Shown: one piece after another, positions 50,510-58,680 of the stretch
How positions within the stretch are numbered: the first letter of the stretch is position 1
How the letters are laid out: each line of letters opens with the position of its first letter
Assembly: GCF_039062465.1 (NCBI RefSeq)
Contig: NZ_JBCLNF010000003.1
Coordinates: forward strand, 1-64,000
Direction: 5' to 3'
DNA from: Parolsenella sp958406235
Lineage (GTDB): Bacteria > Actinomycetota > Coriobacteriia > Coriobacteriales > Atopobiaceae
DNA length: 64,000 nucleotides
Notes under the pieces: generated by a model
The model's database searches: none
Seen by the model: only the letters and a program-made list of their open reading frames with translations
Told to the model about the DNA's origin: nothing
Translations under genes and position numbers: made by a program

Positions 50510-51271
50510 CTACTGGTAATCAGCCACGTCGATCCAGCTGCGGAGGAACTCTTCCTCCTTGGCGTCGCGGTGACGCGCGAGCTCGCTGGCGGCGACGATG
50601 CTCGTCCAGCGGCGGACGACCTGGATCGGCATGTCAGCCATCTTGCAGAACAGGACGAGGTACTTGTCCGCAAGGTCAAGGTCCTCGAGCGCGAACAGCA
50701 GGTACGTCATGGCAGCGTCAGCCGCGGGCGAACCCTGGGTCGCGTGAGCCCAGTCGCAGACGTAGAGCAGGCCGTCGTCGCCGACGATGACGTTCGACGG
50801 GTTGAAATCGCCGTGGCAGACCCTGTTCTCGACCTTCATGCCGTCGAGACGCATGAGCAGCTCGTAGCGGGTCGTGGCGTCGATCTCGGTCAGACCGTTG
50901 ATCATGCGGGCGTACTTGTCGCGCTGACGGTTGAGCAGCGGCGCGGTGTGGCCGTTGATCTCAAGCTGGAGGCGGACGAACTGCTCGAGGTAGGCCTCGA
51001 CGTTCTTCTTGTCAGCCTTCATGCGCTCGGCGAGCGTGGTGCCAGCGATCTTCTCCGTGGCGAGAGCCCAACCCTCCTCGCAGCGAGAGACCTCGACAAT
51101 CGCGGGAACGCGAATGCCGGACTCCTCGATGCGGGCGAGGTTGAGCGCCTCGTTGAAGACGTCGCTCTCGGGCTTGGAGTTGTTGAACACCTTGACGATG
51201 CGATCGCCGGTGTCATAGACGACCTTGTTGCCGCGTCGAGCGAGCTCGACCTTGTTCTCCGGTAGCTCCAT
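50510..51271 (-). CDS. Aminoglycoside-phosphotransferase-fold kinase
   Basis: A 253-residue kinase-like protein. The catalytic loop VCHGDFNPSNVIV (HGDxxxxN) and the metal Asp in VCDWAHA are standard for the APH/choline kinase fold. Substrate candidates include small alcohols, amino sugars and antibiotics; none can be chosen from the sequence. The ATG at 51271 follows AAGGAGG; the longer frame upstream is repeat-like and improbable. It lies 119 bp downstream of adhE on the same strand and may share its mRNA. Confidence 0.85.
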   Translation of the reverse strand: MELPENKVELARRGNKVVYDTGDRIVKVFNNSKPESDVFNEALNLARIEESGIRVPAIVEVSRCEEGWALATEKIAGTTLAERMKADKKNVEAYLEQFVRLQLEINGHTAPLLNRQRDKYARMINGLTEIDATTRYELLMRLDGMKVENRVCHGDFNPSNVIVGDDGLLYVCDWAHATQGSPAADAAMTYLLFALEDLDLADKYLVLFCKMADMPIQVVRRWTSIVAASELARHRDAKEEEFLRSWIDVADYQ

Positions 51272-51390
51272 GAGAAGCCTCCTTAGGGTTCCTCCCGATG
51301 TGCCGGACGCGCCCCCGCACGTCCGGCAGCCTTGGACTCGTGGCGGCTTCCTGCCAGTCCCTGGCAGGAAGCCGCCACGTAGTTCACGAT

Positions 51391-54012
51391 TTACTCCTCG
51401 TAGCTCTTCGGCTCGCGGCCGTAGTAGGCGTCGAGGTAGAGCTCCTTGATCTCGCTCATGAGCGGGTAACGCGGGTTGGCCGGCGTGCACTGGTCGTTGA
51501 ACGCGTTCTCGGTCATCTCATCGAGCGTGGCAAGGAAGTCCTTCTCGTCCACGCCGTACTCGGCGATGGTCTGCTTGACGCCGACCCTCTCCTTGAGCTC
51601 CTCGATCTTGGCGATGAAGTTCTCGAAGACCTCGTCATCGTTCTTGCCGGTCACGCCGCAATAGCGGGCGGCCTCGGCATAGCGGGCCTTCGCGTGCGGG
51701 TAAGCGTACTGCGGGAAGGTGCCCATCTTGGTCGGGACATCGGCCGCGTTGTAGCGCATGACGCGCGTGAGGATGACGGCGTTGGCCAGGCCGTGCGGGA
51801 TGTGGTGGTAGGCACCGAGCTTGTGGGCCATGGAGTGGTTGAGGCCGAGGAAGGCGTTGGCGAAGGCCATGCCGGCGAGGCAGGAGGCGTTGGCCATGCG
51901 CTCGCGGGCCTCGGGGTCGGCGGCACCCTTGTCGTAGGCGCGCGGCAGGTACTCGAAGACGAGCTTCATGGCCTGCAGGGCGTACGGGTCGGTCCAGTCG
52001 CTCGCCATGACGGAGACATAGGCCTCGAGAGCGTGCGTGAGGACGTCCACGCCAGAGGCCGAGGTGAGGCCCTTGGGCTGGGAGTCCATGTTGTTGGCGT
52101 CGACGATGGCCATGTTCGGGAGCAGCGCGTAGTCAGCGAGCGGCCACTTGATGCCGGTCTCGGCGTCGGTGATGACGGAGAACGGCGTGCACTCGGAGCC
52201 GGTACCGGAGGAAGTGGGGATGGCCACGAAGTAGGCCTTGGAACCCATCTCCGGGAAGGTGTAGACCCTCTTGCGGATGTCCATGAAGTCCATGGCCATG
52301 TCCTCGAAGTTGGCCTCGGGGTGCTCGTAGAGGACCCACATGATCTTGCCGGCGTCCATCGCGGAGCCGCCGCCGAAGGCGATGATCACGTCAGGCTGGA
52401 AGGAGTTGAGGATCTTGGCACCCTCGCGAGCGCACTGCAGCGTCGGGTCCGGGGCGACATCCCAGAAGCAGGCGTGCTCGATGCCGAGCTCGTCGAGCTT
52501 CTGCTCGATCGGCTTGATGTAGCCGTTCTTGTAGAGGAACTGGTCGGTCACGATGAAGGCGCGCTTCTTGCCCATGATCGTGCCGAGCTCGTCGAGGGCG
52601 ACCGGCATGCAGCCCCTCTTGAAGTAGACCTTCTCGGGTGCGCGGAACCAGAGCATGTTCTCCCGCCTCTCAGCGACCGTCTTGACATTGAGCAGGTGCT
52701 TGGGACCAACGTTCTCGGAGACGGAGTTGCCGCCCCAGGAGCCGCAGCCCAGCGTGAGGGACGGCGCCATCTTGAAGTTGTAGAGGTCGCCGATGCCACC
52801 CTGGGAGGACGGGGTGTTGACGAGGATGCGGCAGGTCTTCATGGCCTCGGCGTGCTTGGCCATCTTCTCCTTCTCGGTCACGGCGATGTAGAGCGAGGAG
52901 GTGTGGCCGTAACCGCCGTCGGCGACGAGACGCTCAGCCTTGGCAATGGCCTCGTCGAAGGTCTTGGCCTTGTACATGCCGAGGACCGGGGACAGCTTCT
53001 CGTGGGCCATCTCCTCGGACGGGTCGACGCTGGTGACCTCGCCGATGAGGATCTTGGTCTTCTCGGGCACCTCGACGCCGGCGAGCTTGGCGATGGTGTG
53101 GGCGCTCTGGCCGACGATCTTGGCGTTGACGGAGCCGTTGACGATGACGGTCTTGCGAACCTTGTCGAGCTCGGCGCCCTTGAGGAAGTAGCAGCCGCGG
53201 GCCTTGAACTCGGCCTTAACCTCGTCGTAGATGTCGGCGAGGACGGTCACAGACTGCTCGGACGCGCAGATCATGCCGTTGTCGAAGGTCTTGGAGTGGA
53301 TGATCGAGTTCACCGCGAGCTTGACGTCTGCCGTGGAGTCGATGATCACGGGCGTGTTGCCGGGGCCGACGCCAAGGGCGGGCTTGCCGGAGGAGTACGC
53401 GGCCTGGACCATGCCCGGGCCACCGGTGGCCAGGATGATGTCAGCGGAGCGCATGAGCTCGTTGGTGAGCTCGAGGGACGGCTGGGCGATCCAGTCGATG
53501 ATGCCCTCGGGGGCGCCAGCGGCGACGGCGGCGTCACGCACGATGCGGGCGGCCTCGATGGTGCAGGCCTTGGCGCGCGGGTGCGGCGAGATGAGGATGG
53601 CGTTGCGGGTCTTCAGGCTGATGAGCGTCTTGAAGACGGCCGTGGACGTCGGGTTGGTGGTGGGGATGACGGCGGCGACGATGCCGATGGGCTCGGCGAT
53701 GCGCTTATAGCCAAATGCCGCGTCCTCCTCGATGACGCCGCAGGTCTTCATGTTCTTGTACTTGTTGTAGATGTACTCGGCCGCGTAGTGGTTCTTGATG
53801 ACCTTGTCCTCCACGATGCCCATGCCGGTCTCCTCGACCGCCATCTTGGCAAGCGGGATGCGGGCCTTATTGGCAGCGATGGCCGCTGCGTGGAAAATCT
53901 TGTCAACCTGCTCCTGGGAGAACGTAGCGAACTCGGCCTGCGCCTTGCGCATGCTGGCCAGTCGCGAGTTGAGGGCATCGAGGCTGTCGATGACCTTCTC
54001 CGCCTTTGCCAT
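51391..54012 (-). CDS. adhE: Bifunctional acetaldehyde-CoA/alcohol dehydrogenase
   Basis: An 873-residue fusion. The N-terminal aldehyde dehydrogenase half has its catalytic Cys in NGMICASEQ; the C-terminal iron-dependent alcohol dehydrogenase half has GGGSAMDAGKI and metal-binding LNHSMAHKLGAYHHIPHG. It reduces acetyl-CoA to ethanol using two NADH and forms spirosomes in other bacteria. ATG 54012 follows GGAGG. It uses the acetyl-CoA made by PFL. The upstream AT-rich stretch may hold its promoter. Confidence 0.97.
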   Translation of the reverse strand: MAKAEKVIDSLDALNSRLASMRKAQAEFATFSQEQVDKIFHAAAIAANKARIPLAKMAVEETGMGIVEDKVIKNHYAAEYIYNKYKNMKTCGVIEEDAAFGYKRIAEPIGIVAAVIPTTNPTSTAVFKTLISLKTRNAILISPHPRAKACTIEAARIVRDAAVAAGAPEGIIDWIAQPSLELTNELMRSADIILATGGPGMVQAAYSSGKPALGVGPGNTPVIIDSTADVKLAVNSIIHSKTFDNGMICASEQSVTVLADIYDEVKAEFKARGCYFLKGAELDKVRKTVIVNGSVNAKIVGQSAHTIAKLAGVEVPEKTKILIGEVTSVDPSEEMAHEKLSPVLGMYKAKTFDEAIAKAERLVADGGYGHTSSLYIAVTEKEKMAKHAEAMKTCRILVNTPSSQGGIGDLYNFKMAPSLTLGCGSWGGNSVSENVGPKHLLNVKTVAERRENMLWFRAPEKVYFKRGCMPVALDELGTIMGKKRAFIVTDQFLYKNGYIKPIEQKLDELGIEHACFWDVAPDPTLQCAREGAKILNSFQPDVIIAFGGGSAMDAGKIMWVLYEHPEANFEDMAMDFMDIRKRVYTFPEMGSKAYFVAIPTSSGTGSECTPFSVITDAETGIKWPLADYALLPNMAIVDANNMDSQPKGLTSASGVDVLTHALEAYVSVMASDWTDPYALQAMKLVFEYLPRAYDKGAADPEARERMANASCLAGMAFANAFLGLNHSMAHKLGAYHHIPHGLANAVILTRVMRYNAADVPTKMGTFPQYAYPHAKARYAEAARYCGVTGKNDDEVFENFIAKIEELKERVGVKQTIAEYGVDEKDFLATLDEMTENAFNDQCTPANPRYPLMSEIKELYLDAYYGREPKSYEE

Positions 54013-54529
54013 GTGGTACCTCCAGATCAATTCGTGGGCAAATACTGCCCTTTGACCAACTGGCTCCGTGCCTACGCGCCCGGACTTCGCATGGCTTCTA
54101 GCCCCATGCATAAAACCTGAGCCTCAGACACCATGAACATGATACCGGAATTTAATGGCGCAAATTACACAAAGGGATGAGCGGTAGTGCGTTTACCTGC
54201 GCTTGCACAGACTTCACTGGTCATTTACGCAACGATTACCCAAACGCAGTTGCATACGTTTATATGGTCAACATGCTAATTTTGCGCATATTCTCGATAT
54301 TGTTTTGCATACGCTAACGCAAACCCGCAGCTACTCCCCAGCATGGGGCGCGAATGCCCAGCCGGGCGTGCATAGAGCAAAAACGCCTTATGCCCAACTA
54401 TTGTTTTCCGAGGGAAAAGCCGCAGCTGCCACTCGCTCGCAAGTATCGACCGTTCACGGCAAATAAGCCGCCGCTTGCGGTGGAGAAGTCTTGTCGGATT
54501 CCGCAAGCGGCAACGTCTTGCCGGACGGC
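54013..54529. other. Gene-free stretch upstream of adhE, partly AT-rich
   Basis: From about 54115 to 54330 the sequence is clearly AT-richer than its neighbours, with several copies of GCATAC and ACGCAA, and an inverted TTTGC/GCAAA pair at 54304-54323. On the minus strand TATCAT at 54141-54136 could be a -10 for adhE. Farther on, CCGCTTGCGG-type short hairpins occur at 54468-54528. No gene is supported. Confidence 0.5.
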
Positions 54530-54567
54530 AAGGGGACCGGTCGCCGAGATTGGCAACCAGTCCCCTT
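54530..54567 (-). terminator. Hairpin after the small membrane protein gene
   Basis: AAGGGGACCGGT (54530-54541) and ACCAGTCCCCTT (54556-54567) pair with one mismatch around a 14-base loop. It starts 31 bp after the membrane-protein stop codon on the minus strand. Confidence 0.65.
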
Positions 54568-54598
54568 CTGGTAAATGCAGGATCATCTTCCTGCTGCA

Positions 54599-55042
54599 TC
54601 AACTTGCAGCAGACGCTCTTGCGACAACGGGTCGCTCAACGGCACAGAAAACGCCGGGCAGGACGAAGACGATTCCTCCCAGCATGGAGATATCGGTTAA
54701 TCCCAACAAAACAACGCCGACAGTTTGGCGTGCGGCGGCGCAGACGATAGCCAAGCCAACCAGGATGAGAAACGAGACAAATAGTGCGCGATGGCCGCAA
54801 CCGACGGCCGCCGCCACCGCATAGCCAAGGAAAAGCCACATAAGCGGACGAGACAGGATAACCGCAGCCAGGGTCACCCCATCGACTCCCATGATGGTGT
54901 TGGGGATGCCGCTGACAAGAGAATACGCTTCCACAAGCGCGGCGCCCCAGATTGGTCCCGGCAACGACGGCAACCTCAACCAGACACCCGCCATAAGCGT
55001 CGCGAGAGTCAATGGAATAATTACGTCTCTTACCCTGTTCAT
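54599..55042 (-). CDS. Small integral membrane protein, function unknown
   Basis: A 147-residue protein with four hydrophobic segments (VIIPLTLATLMAGVWL, LMWLFLGYAVAAAV, FVSFLILVGLAIVCA, MLGGIVFVLPGVF). There is no recognised motif. The ATG at 55042, with GGGGAGG upstream, is chosen; the frame to 55264 overlaps the spacer and lacks a site. It lies 76 bp downstream of the PLP-enzyme fragment and is probably an independent gene. Confidence 0.7.
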   Translation of the reverse strand: MNRVRDVIIPLTLATLMAGVWLRLPSLPGPIWGAALVEAYSLVSGIPNTIMGVDGVTLAAVILSRPLMWLFLGYAVAAAVGCGHRALFVSFLILVGLAIVCAAARQTVGVVLLGLTDISMLGGIVFVLPGVFCAVERPVVARASAAS

Positions 55043-55118
55043 GATGGCCTCCCCACCACGGCAGAACACACAGACGAGTCTGACTAGCTTGATTTGATAT
55101 ACCGCAAATAGGGAGCGG

Positions 55119-55502
55119 TCAAACACCCCACTGCCACAACGACCCGAGCACGTGCTCGAGGCGCAGGACCTCGGCACGCGCGTCTCCCGTGGCCGTTCGC
55201 GCGTCATAGCGCAGCCAGGCGCCGTCGCGCACCAGGCATACGTCGACGAGGGGGCCAAAGCCACCCTCCAGGGTGCAGGAGGCCTCGCGGTAGCTCGCGT
55301 CGGTCGTAAGGCCCGGGTAGCGCACAGCGAGCACAGCCGGATGGCAGGATAGGTACTTGGCGCACGTCTGGGCCACGTCGGAGACGCGCCGCCAGGCGGC
55401 GGCGTCCGTCTCGCGCCGCAGGGCCGCGAGCGCGCTAAGCGAGGGACCTCCCCCGCCGGCAGGCAGGAGAGGTCCCAGGTTGTTGTCGTTCGAGACAGTC
55501 AC
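55119..55502 (-). CDS. Fragment-like protein resembling the C-terminal domain of Cys/Met-metabolism PLP enzymes
   Basis: A 127-residue ORF starting at GTG 55502, 12 bases after thrS. Residues about 45-90 (HPAVLAVRYPGL, then LEGGFGPLVDVCLV) match the small C-terminal domain of the family containing metY (HPxVxxVxYPGLPSH...GGFG). There is no PLP lysine and no large domain, so it cannot catalyse the usual reactions. It may be a remnant, an auxiliary subunit or a regulatory domain. No ribosome site is clear; translation would depend on thrS. Confidence 0.6.
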   Translation of the reverse strand: MTVSNDNNLGPLLPAGGGGPSLSALAALRRETDAAAWRRVSDVAQTCAKYLSCHPAVLAVRYPGLTTDASYREASCTLEGGFGPLVDVCLVRDGAWLRYDARTATGDARAEVLRLEHVLGSLWQWGV

Positions 55503-55514
55503 CGGACGCCCAGA

Positions 55515-57278
55515 CTAGCTGCGACGCTCGGAGATCTCGGCCGTGATGTCGGCGATGAACTCGTCGACGGAGCGCTGGACGGTCTCGCCAGAGCGGTCGC
55601 GGACGGAGATGTTGCCAGCCTCGACCTCCTTCTCGCCCAGGATCAGCATGTAGGGCACGCGATCGATGCTGCGGGCCTCGCGGATCTTGTAGCCGATCTT
55701 CTCATCGCGGTCATCGACCTTGACGCGGATACCGGCGGCGTCGAGCTTGTCGGCGACCTGGTGGGCATAGTCGCGGCTCTTCTCGGAGACGGGAAGGACG
55801 TCGACCTGGACGGGCGCGAGCCACGTCGGGAACTTGCCGGCGTAGTGCTCGATCAGGATGCCGATGAAGCGCTCGACGGAGCCGAAGCAGACGCGGTGAA
55901 GCATGATCGGGCGCTTCTTGGTGCCGTCGGCGTCGGTGTACTCGAGGTTGAAGTTAATCGGCATCTGGAAGTCGAGCTGGACGGTGCCGCACTGCCAGGT
56001 GCGGCCGAGGGAGTCCTCGAGGTGGAAGTCAATCTTCGGGCCATAGAAGGCGCCGTCGCCCTCGTTGACCTCGTAGTCCATGCCAAGCTCGTTGAGGGCG
56101 GTCTTGAGGCCCTCCTCCGCGCGCTCCCAGTCCTCGTCAGAGCCCATGGAGTCGTCCGGACGAGTGGAGAGCTCGACGTGGTACTTGAAGCCGAACTTCT
56201 GGTACACGGAGTCGATGAGGTTCACGACGCCGACGATCTCGTCCGTGAGCTGGTCCGGACGGACGAACAGGTGGGCGTCGTCCTGGTTGAAGCAACGGAC
56301 GCGGAACAGGCCGTGGAGAGCGCCGCGCAGCTCGTGACGGTGCACGAGGCCAATCTCGCCGGCGCGGATGGGCAGCTCGCGGTAAGAGTGCGGCTTGGAG
56401 GCATAGACGAGAACGCCACCCGGGCAGTTCATCGGCTTGATGCAGTACTCCTCGTCATCGATGACGGTGGAGTACATGTTGTCCTTGTAGTGGTCCCAGT
56501 GGCCAGAGGTCTTCCAGAGCTGCTTGTTCATGATGAGTGGCGTGGAGATCTCGACATAGCCGGCCTTGTGGTGGATCTCGCGCCAGTAGTCGAGGAGCGT
56601 GTTCTTGAGGATCATGCCGTTGGGCAGGAAGAACGGGAAGCCGGGGGCCTCGTCGCGCATCATGAAGAGATCCATCTCGCGGCCGATCTTGCGGTGGTCG
56701 CGCTTCTTGGCCTCCTCGATCATGTGCAGGTGCTCCTCGAGCTCCTCCTTGGTGGCGAAGGCGACGCCGTTGATGCGCGTGAGCATCTTGTTGTCCTTGT
56801 CGCCCTTCCAGTAGGCGCCGGAGGTGCCGGTGAGCTTGAAGGCCTTGAGGGCCTTCGTGTAGCAGAGGTGCGGACCGACGCACATATCGATGTACTCGCC
56901 CTGCTGGTAGAAGGTGATGCGGGCGTCATCAGCGAGGTCGCCGATGTGCTCGACCTTGTACTTCTCGCCGCGCTCCTCCATGAGGGCGACGGCCTCCTCG
57001 CGGGACTTCTCGAAGACGGTGAACTTGAGGTTCTCCTTGCAGATCTTCTTCATCTCGGCCTCGATCGCGGGGAAGTCCTCCTCGCTGATCTTCTTGTCGC
57101 CGAGGTCAACGTCGTAGTAGAAGCCGTTGTCCGTGGCGGGACCGTAGGCGAAGTCAGCCTCGGGATAGAGACGCTTGATGGCCTGAGCCATGATGTGGGC
57201 GGCAGAGTGGCGGATGACGTGGAGCTCTTCCTCCGCGGGGCACTCGTCGACGTGGCCGTCGTTGTACAGAACCTTCAT
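55515..57278 (-). CDS. thrS: Threonyl-tRNA synthetase lacking the TGS domain
   Basis: A 587-residue class II synthetase. Zinc ligands are in PMNCPGG; motif 2 lies in RHELRGALHGLFRVR, and motif 3 region RVCFGSVERFIG. The anticodon-binding domain is at the C-terminus (about 490-587). The editing domain is present (HSAAHIMAQA with the HxxxH-like signature, and CVGPHL). The N-terminus begins directly at LYNDGHVDECPAEEELHVIRHSAA, without the ~60-residue TGS domain found in many ThrS. The ATG at 57278 follows a GAGAGAGG site. An upstream hairpin with T tail suggests transcription attenuation. Confidence 0.95.
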   Translation of the reverse strand: MKVLYNDGHVDECPAEEELHVIRHSAAHIMAQAIKRLYPEADFAYGPATDNGFYYDVDLGDKKISEEDFPAIEAEMKKICKENLKFTVFEKSREEAVALMEERGEKYKVEHIGDLADDARITFYQQGEYIDMCVGPHLCYTKALKAFKLTGTSGAYWKGDKDNKMLTRINGVAFATKEELEEHLHMIEEAKKRDHRKIGREMDLFMMRDEAPGFPFFLPNGMILKNTLLDYWREIHHKAGYVEISTPLIMNKQLWKTSGHWDHYKDNMYSTVIDDEEYCIKPMNCPGGVLVYASKPHSYRELPIRAGEIGLVHRHELRGALHGLFRVRCFNQDDAHLFVRPDQLTDEIVGVVNLIDSVYQKFGFKYHVELSTRPDDSMGSDEDWERAEEGLKTALNELGMDYEVNEGDGAFYGPKIDFHLEDSLGRTWQCGTVQLDFQMPINFNLEYTDADGTKKRPIMLHRVCFGSVERFIGILIEHYAGKFPTWLAPVQVDVLPVSEKSRDYAHQVADKLDAAGIRVKVDDRDEKIGYKIREARSIDRVPYMLILGEKEVEAGNISVRDRSGETVQRSVDEFIADITAEISERRS

Positions 57279-57313
57279 GGAAAACCTCTCTCAAGTGGGT
57301 GCAAACAGTTAAG

Positions 57314-57345
57314 AAAAACGCCCATGCGCCATGACGGCGGGGGCG
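57314..57345 (-). terminator. Intrinsic terminator in the thrS leader
   Basis: On the minus strand CGCCC (57345-57341) pairs with GGGCG (57323-57319), with GCC/GGC stacked inside, then TTTTT. It sits 36 bp before the thrS start codon, so it can act as an attenuator. No T-box sequence (TGG-N-ACC) could be found in the leader. Confidence 0.65.
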
Positions 57346-57602
57346 GTTATGGGGCGCCTGTCACATGACCTCGCGGCCCTGAAAGGGACAGACGCCTAGA
57401 TAGTCTGAGTTCGTGTTCCCTGTGCGAGCGAAAGCTGCATCAGTTGGAGCCTTTCGAACGACGCGCGGCGAATCCGCGCATTTACAGCTCTCTAGGTTTA
57501 CCACAAAGTGCCCGTCACTGCAGCCGTGGCAGCTTGAAGTGGCGGATTGTCGCACTTTGGAAACGTTACATTGTGGCGATACCGCCGTTTTGGCGACAAG
57601 GT

Positions 57603-57757
57603 GTGCAACGAATTTGAGATTCTGCTGCTGAAATCCGACTTCTAGCGCAAGGCAGGATTTGGCCACCTGGGGTTTTATTTGCTATCTCTTTCCTAGCATA
57701 TGTGTTTTGGGACCCAAAAGGCCATAAACGAACCGCAGAATCTCAAATTTGTTGCAC
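57603..57757. repeat. 155-bp element with 25-bp terminal inverted repeats
   Basis: GTGCAACGAATTTGAGATTC (57603 onward) and its imperfect complement ending at 57757 match in 23 of 25 positions. The interior has no gene. It lies in the gene-free stretch between thrS and the zinc-ribbon protein. Confidence 0.8.
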
Positions 57758-57924
57758 GCGGCCTCGCAAAAGGCCCCCATACGATGCGCAAATCCCGGCA
57801 GCGGACGCGCAGGCCGGTCGCCGGTGGCCGGTTGCAAAACCCAGCAGCAATCTGCTTGATCACAACGCGGACACGCAGGTCGGTCGCCGTCGGCTGACCC
57901 CGCGACCGAGCGCCACGAGACACG

Positions 57925-57952
57925 AAAAAGGCCCCGTCGCGAAGACGGGGCC
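57925..57952 (-). terminator. Intrinsic terminator of the zinc-ribbon gene
   Basis: GGCCCCGTC and GACGGGGCC pair around a five-base loop at 57930-57952; on the minus strand TTTTT follows (57925-57929). It lies 27 bp after the gene stop. Confidence 0.88.
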
Positions 57953-57979
57953 TCGTAGGCTGCATATGGGGCAGGCGCG

Positions 57980-58411
57980 CTACTGGATGCGCGTGCGGCA
58001 GTAGGGGCAGACCTTCCAGTCCGCGTTGAGCGGGCGGTGGCACGTCGGGCAGACGTTGCGGACCTGCGTGTTGCAGTTGGGGCACACGATGAAGTCCTTG
58101 TCGATGGGCGTGCCGCACTTGGGGCAGATGCCGTAGTGCGAGAGCTGGTGCTCGCGAAGCGCAATGTCGAGGTCCTGCTCCTCGCGGTCAACCAGGTAGG
58201 AGCTGGGACGGAGGATGACGTAGGCAAGAAGGCCCACGATGGGGATCACGGAGATGATCGCCCAGAGCCACCAGGGCTCGGCGCCGCGGCGCTGGGCGTC
58301 GCGGATGACGTAGACGATCGAGAGCACGTAGAGCATGACGACGCAGGCGAGCATGAGGTAGAGCACCATGCGCACCTCGGGGGTGAGAATCTGGTCGATG
58401 AGGTCGGACAT
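57980..58411 (-). CDS. Two-TM protein with double zinc ribbon
   Basis: A 143-residue protein. The N-terminus has two membrane segments (VLYLMLACVVMLYVLSIVYV, LWAIISVIPIVGLLAYVIL), followed by two CxxC-x-CxxC zinc ribbons (CPKCGTPI...CPNC, and CPTCHRP...CPYC). The ribbons would face the cytoplasm. The family is widely found in anaerobic Gram-positives without a settled role. ATG 58411 follows AAAGGAG. It is followed by a strong terminator. Confidence 0.85.
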   Translation of the reverse strand: MSDLIDQILTPEVRMVLYLMLACVVMLYVLSIVYVIRDAQRRGAEPWWLWAIISVIPIVGLLAYVILRPSSYLVDREEQDLDIALREHQLSHYGICPKCGTPIDKDFIVCPNCNTQVRNVCPTCHRPLNADWKVCPYCRTRIQ

Positions 58412-58565
58412 GTGACGAGCTCCTTTGTCATACGAGACGTTCACCGCGAGCAACGGCAATCCTCAACTTAAGACACAACGAACGAGATTGTACCAGCCAT
58501 CGGGCAACGGGCAAGGCGGCCGGGGACGTCTCCGCGTCAGGCACAAATTCAGACGCGAGGGGACG

Positions 58566-58661
58566 GCGCTGCCAGGCCTCCGCGCTCAGGCGCTGCCAGG
58601 CCTCCGCGCTCAGGCACGATTAGGCTTCCGCGCTCAGGCGCTGTCAGGCCTCCGCGCTCAG
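58566..58661. repeat. Four tandem copies of a 24-bp unit
   Basis: GCGCTGCCAGGCCTCCGCGC plus TCAG repeats at 58566, 58590, 58614 (diverged) and 58638. It lies just downstream of folC in a GC-rich spacer. There are no spacers between units, so it is not a CRISPR array. Confidence 0.9.
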
Positions 58662-58680
58662 GCGCGAGGCACCAGCGCGA

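Noticed and set aside
54115..54180. Rex-type operator upstream of adhE
   Set aside because: Only a half-site (TTGTGTAATTT on the minus strand) is present; the inverted half is missing.
54203..54466. 87-residue plus-strand frame upstream of adhE
   Set aside because: No ribosome site, low-complexity composition, and it spans the AT-rich island and short hairpins.
57361..57666. 101-residue Cys-rich frame on the minus strand upstream of thrS
   Set aside because: It starts at a GTG with no good ribosome site, its 5' part overlaps the inverted-repeat element, and it runs into the thrS leader. A small protein is possible but not supported.
57279..57700. T-box riboswitch upstream of thrS
   Set aside because: The conserved T-box core complementary to the tRNA end could not be found on the minus strand.
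58566..58661. CRISPR-like array
   Set aside because: Units are directly adjacent with no unique spacers and there are no cas genes.
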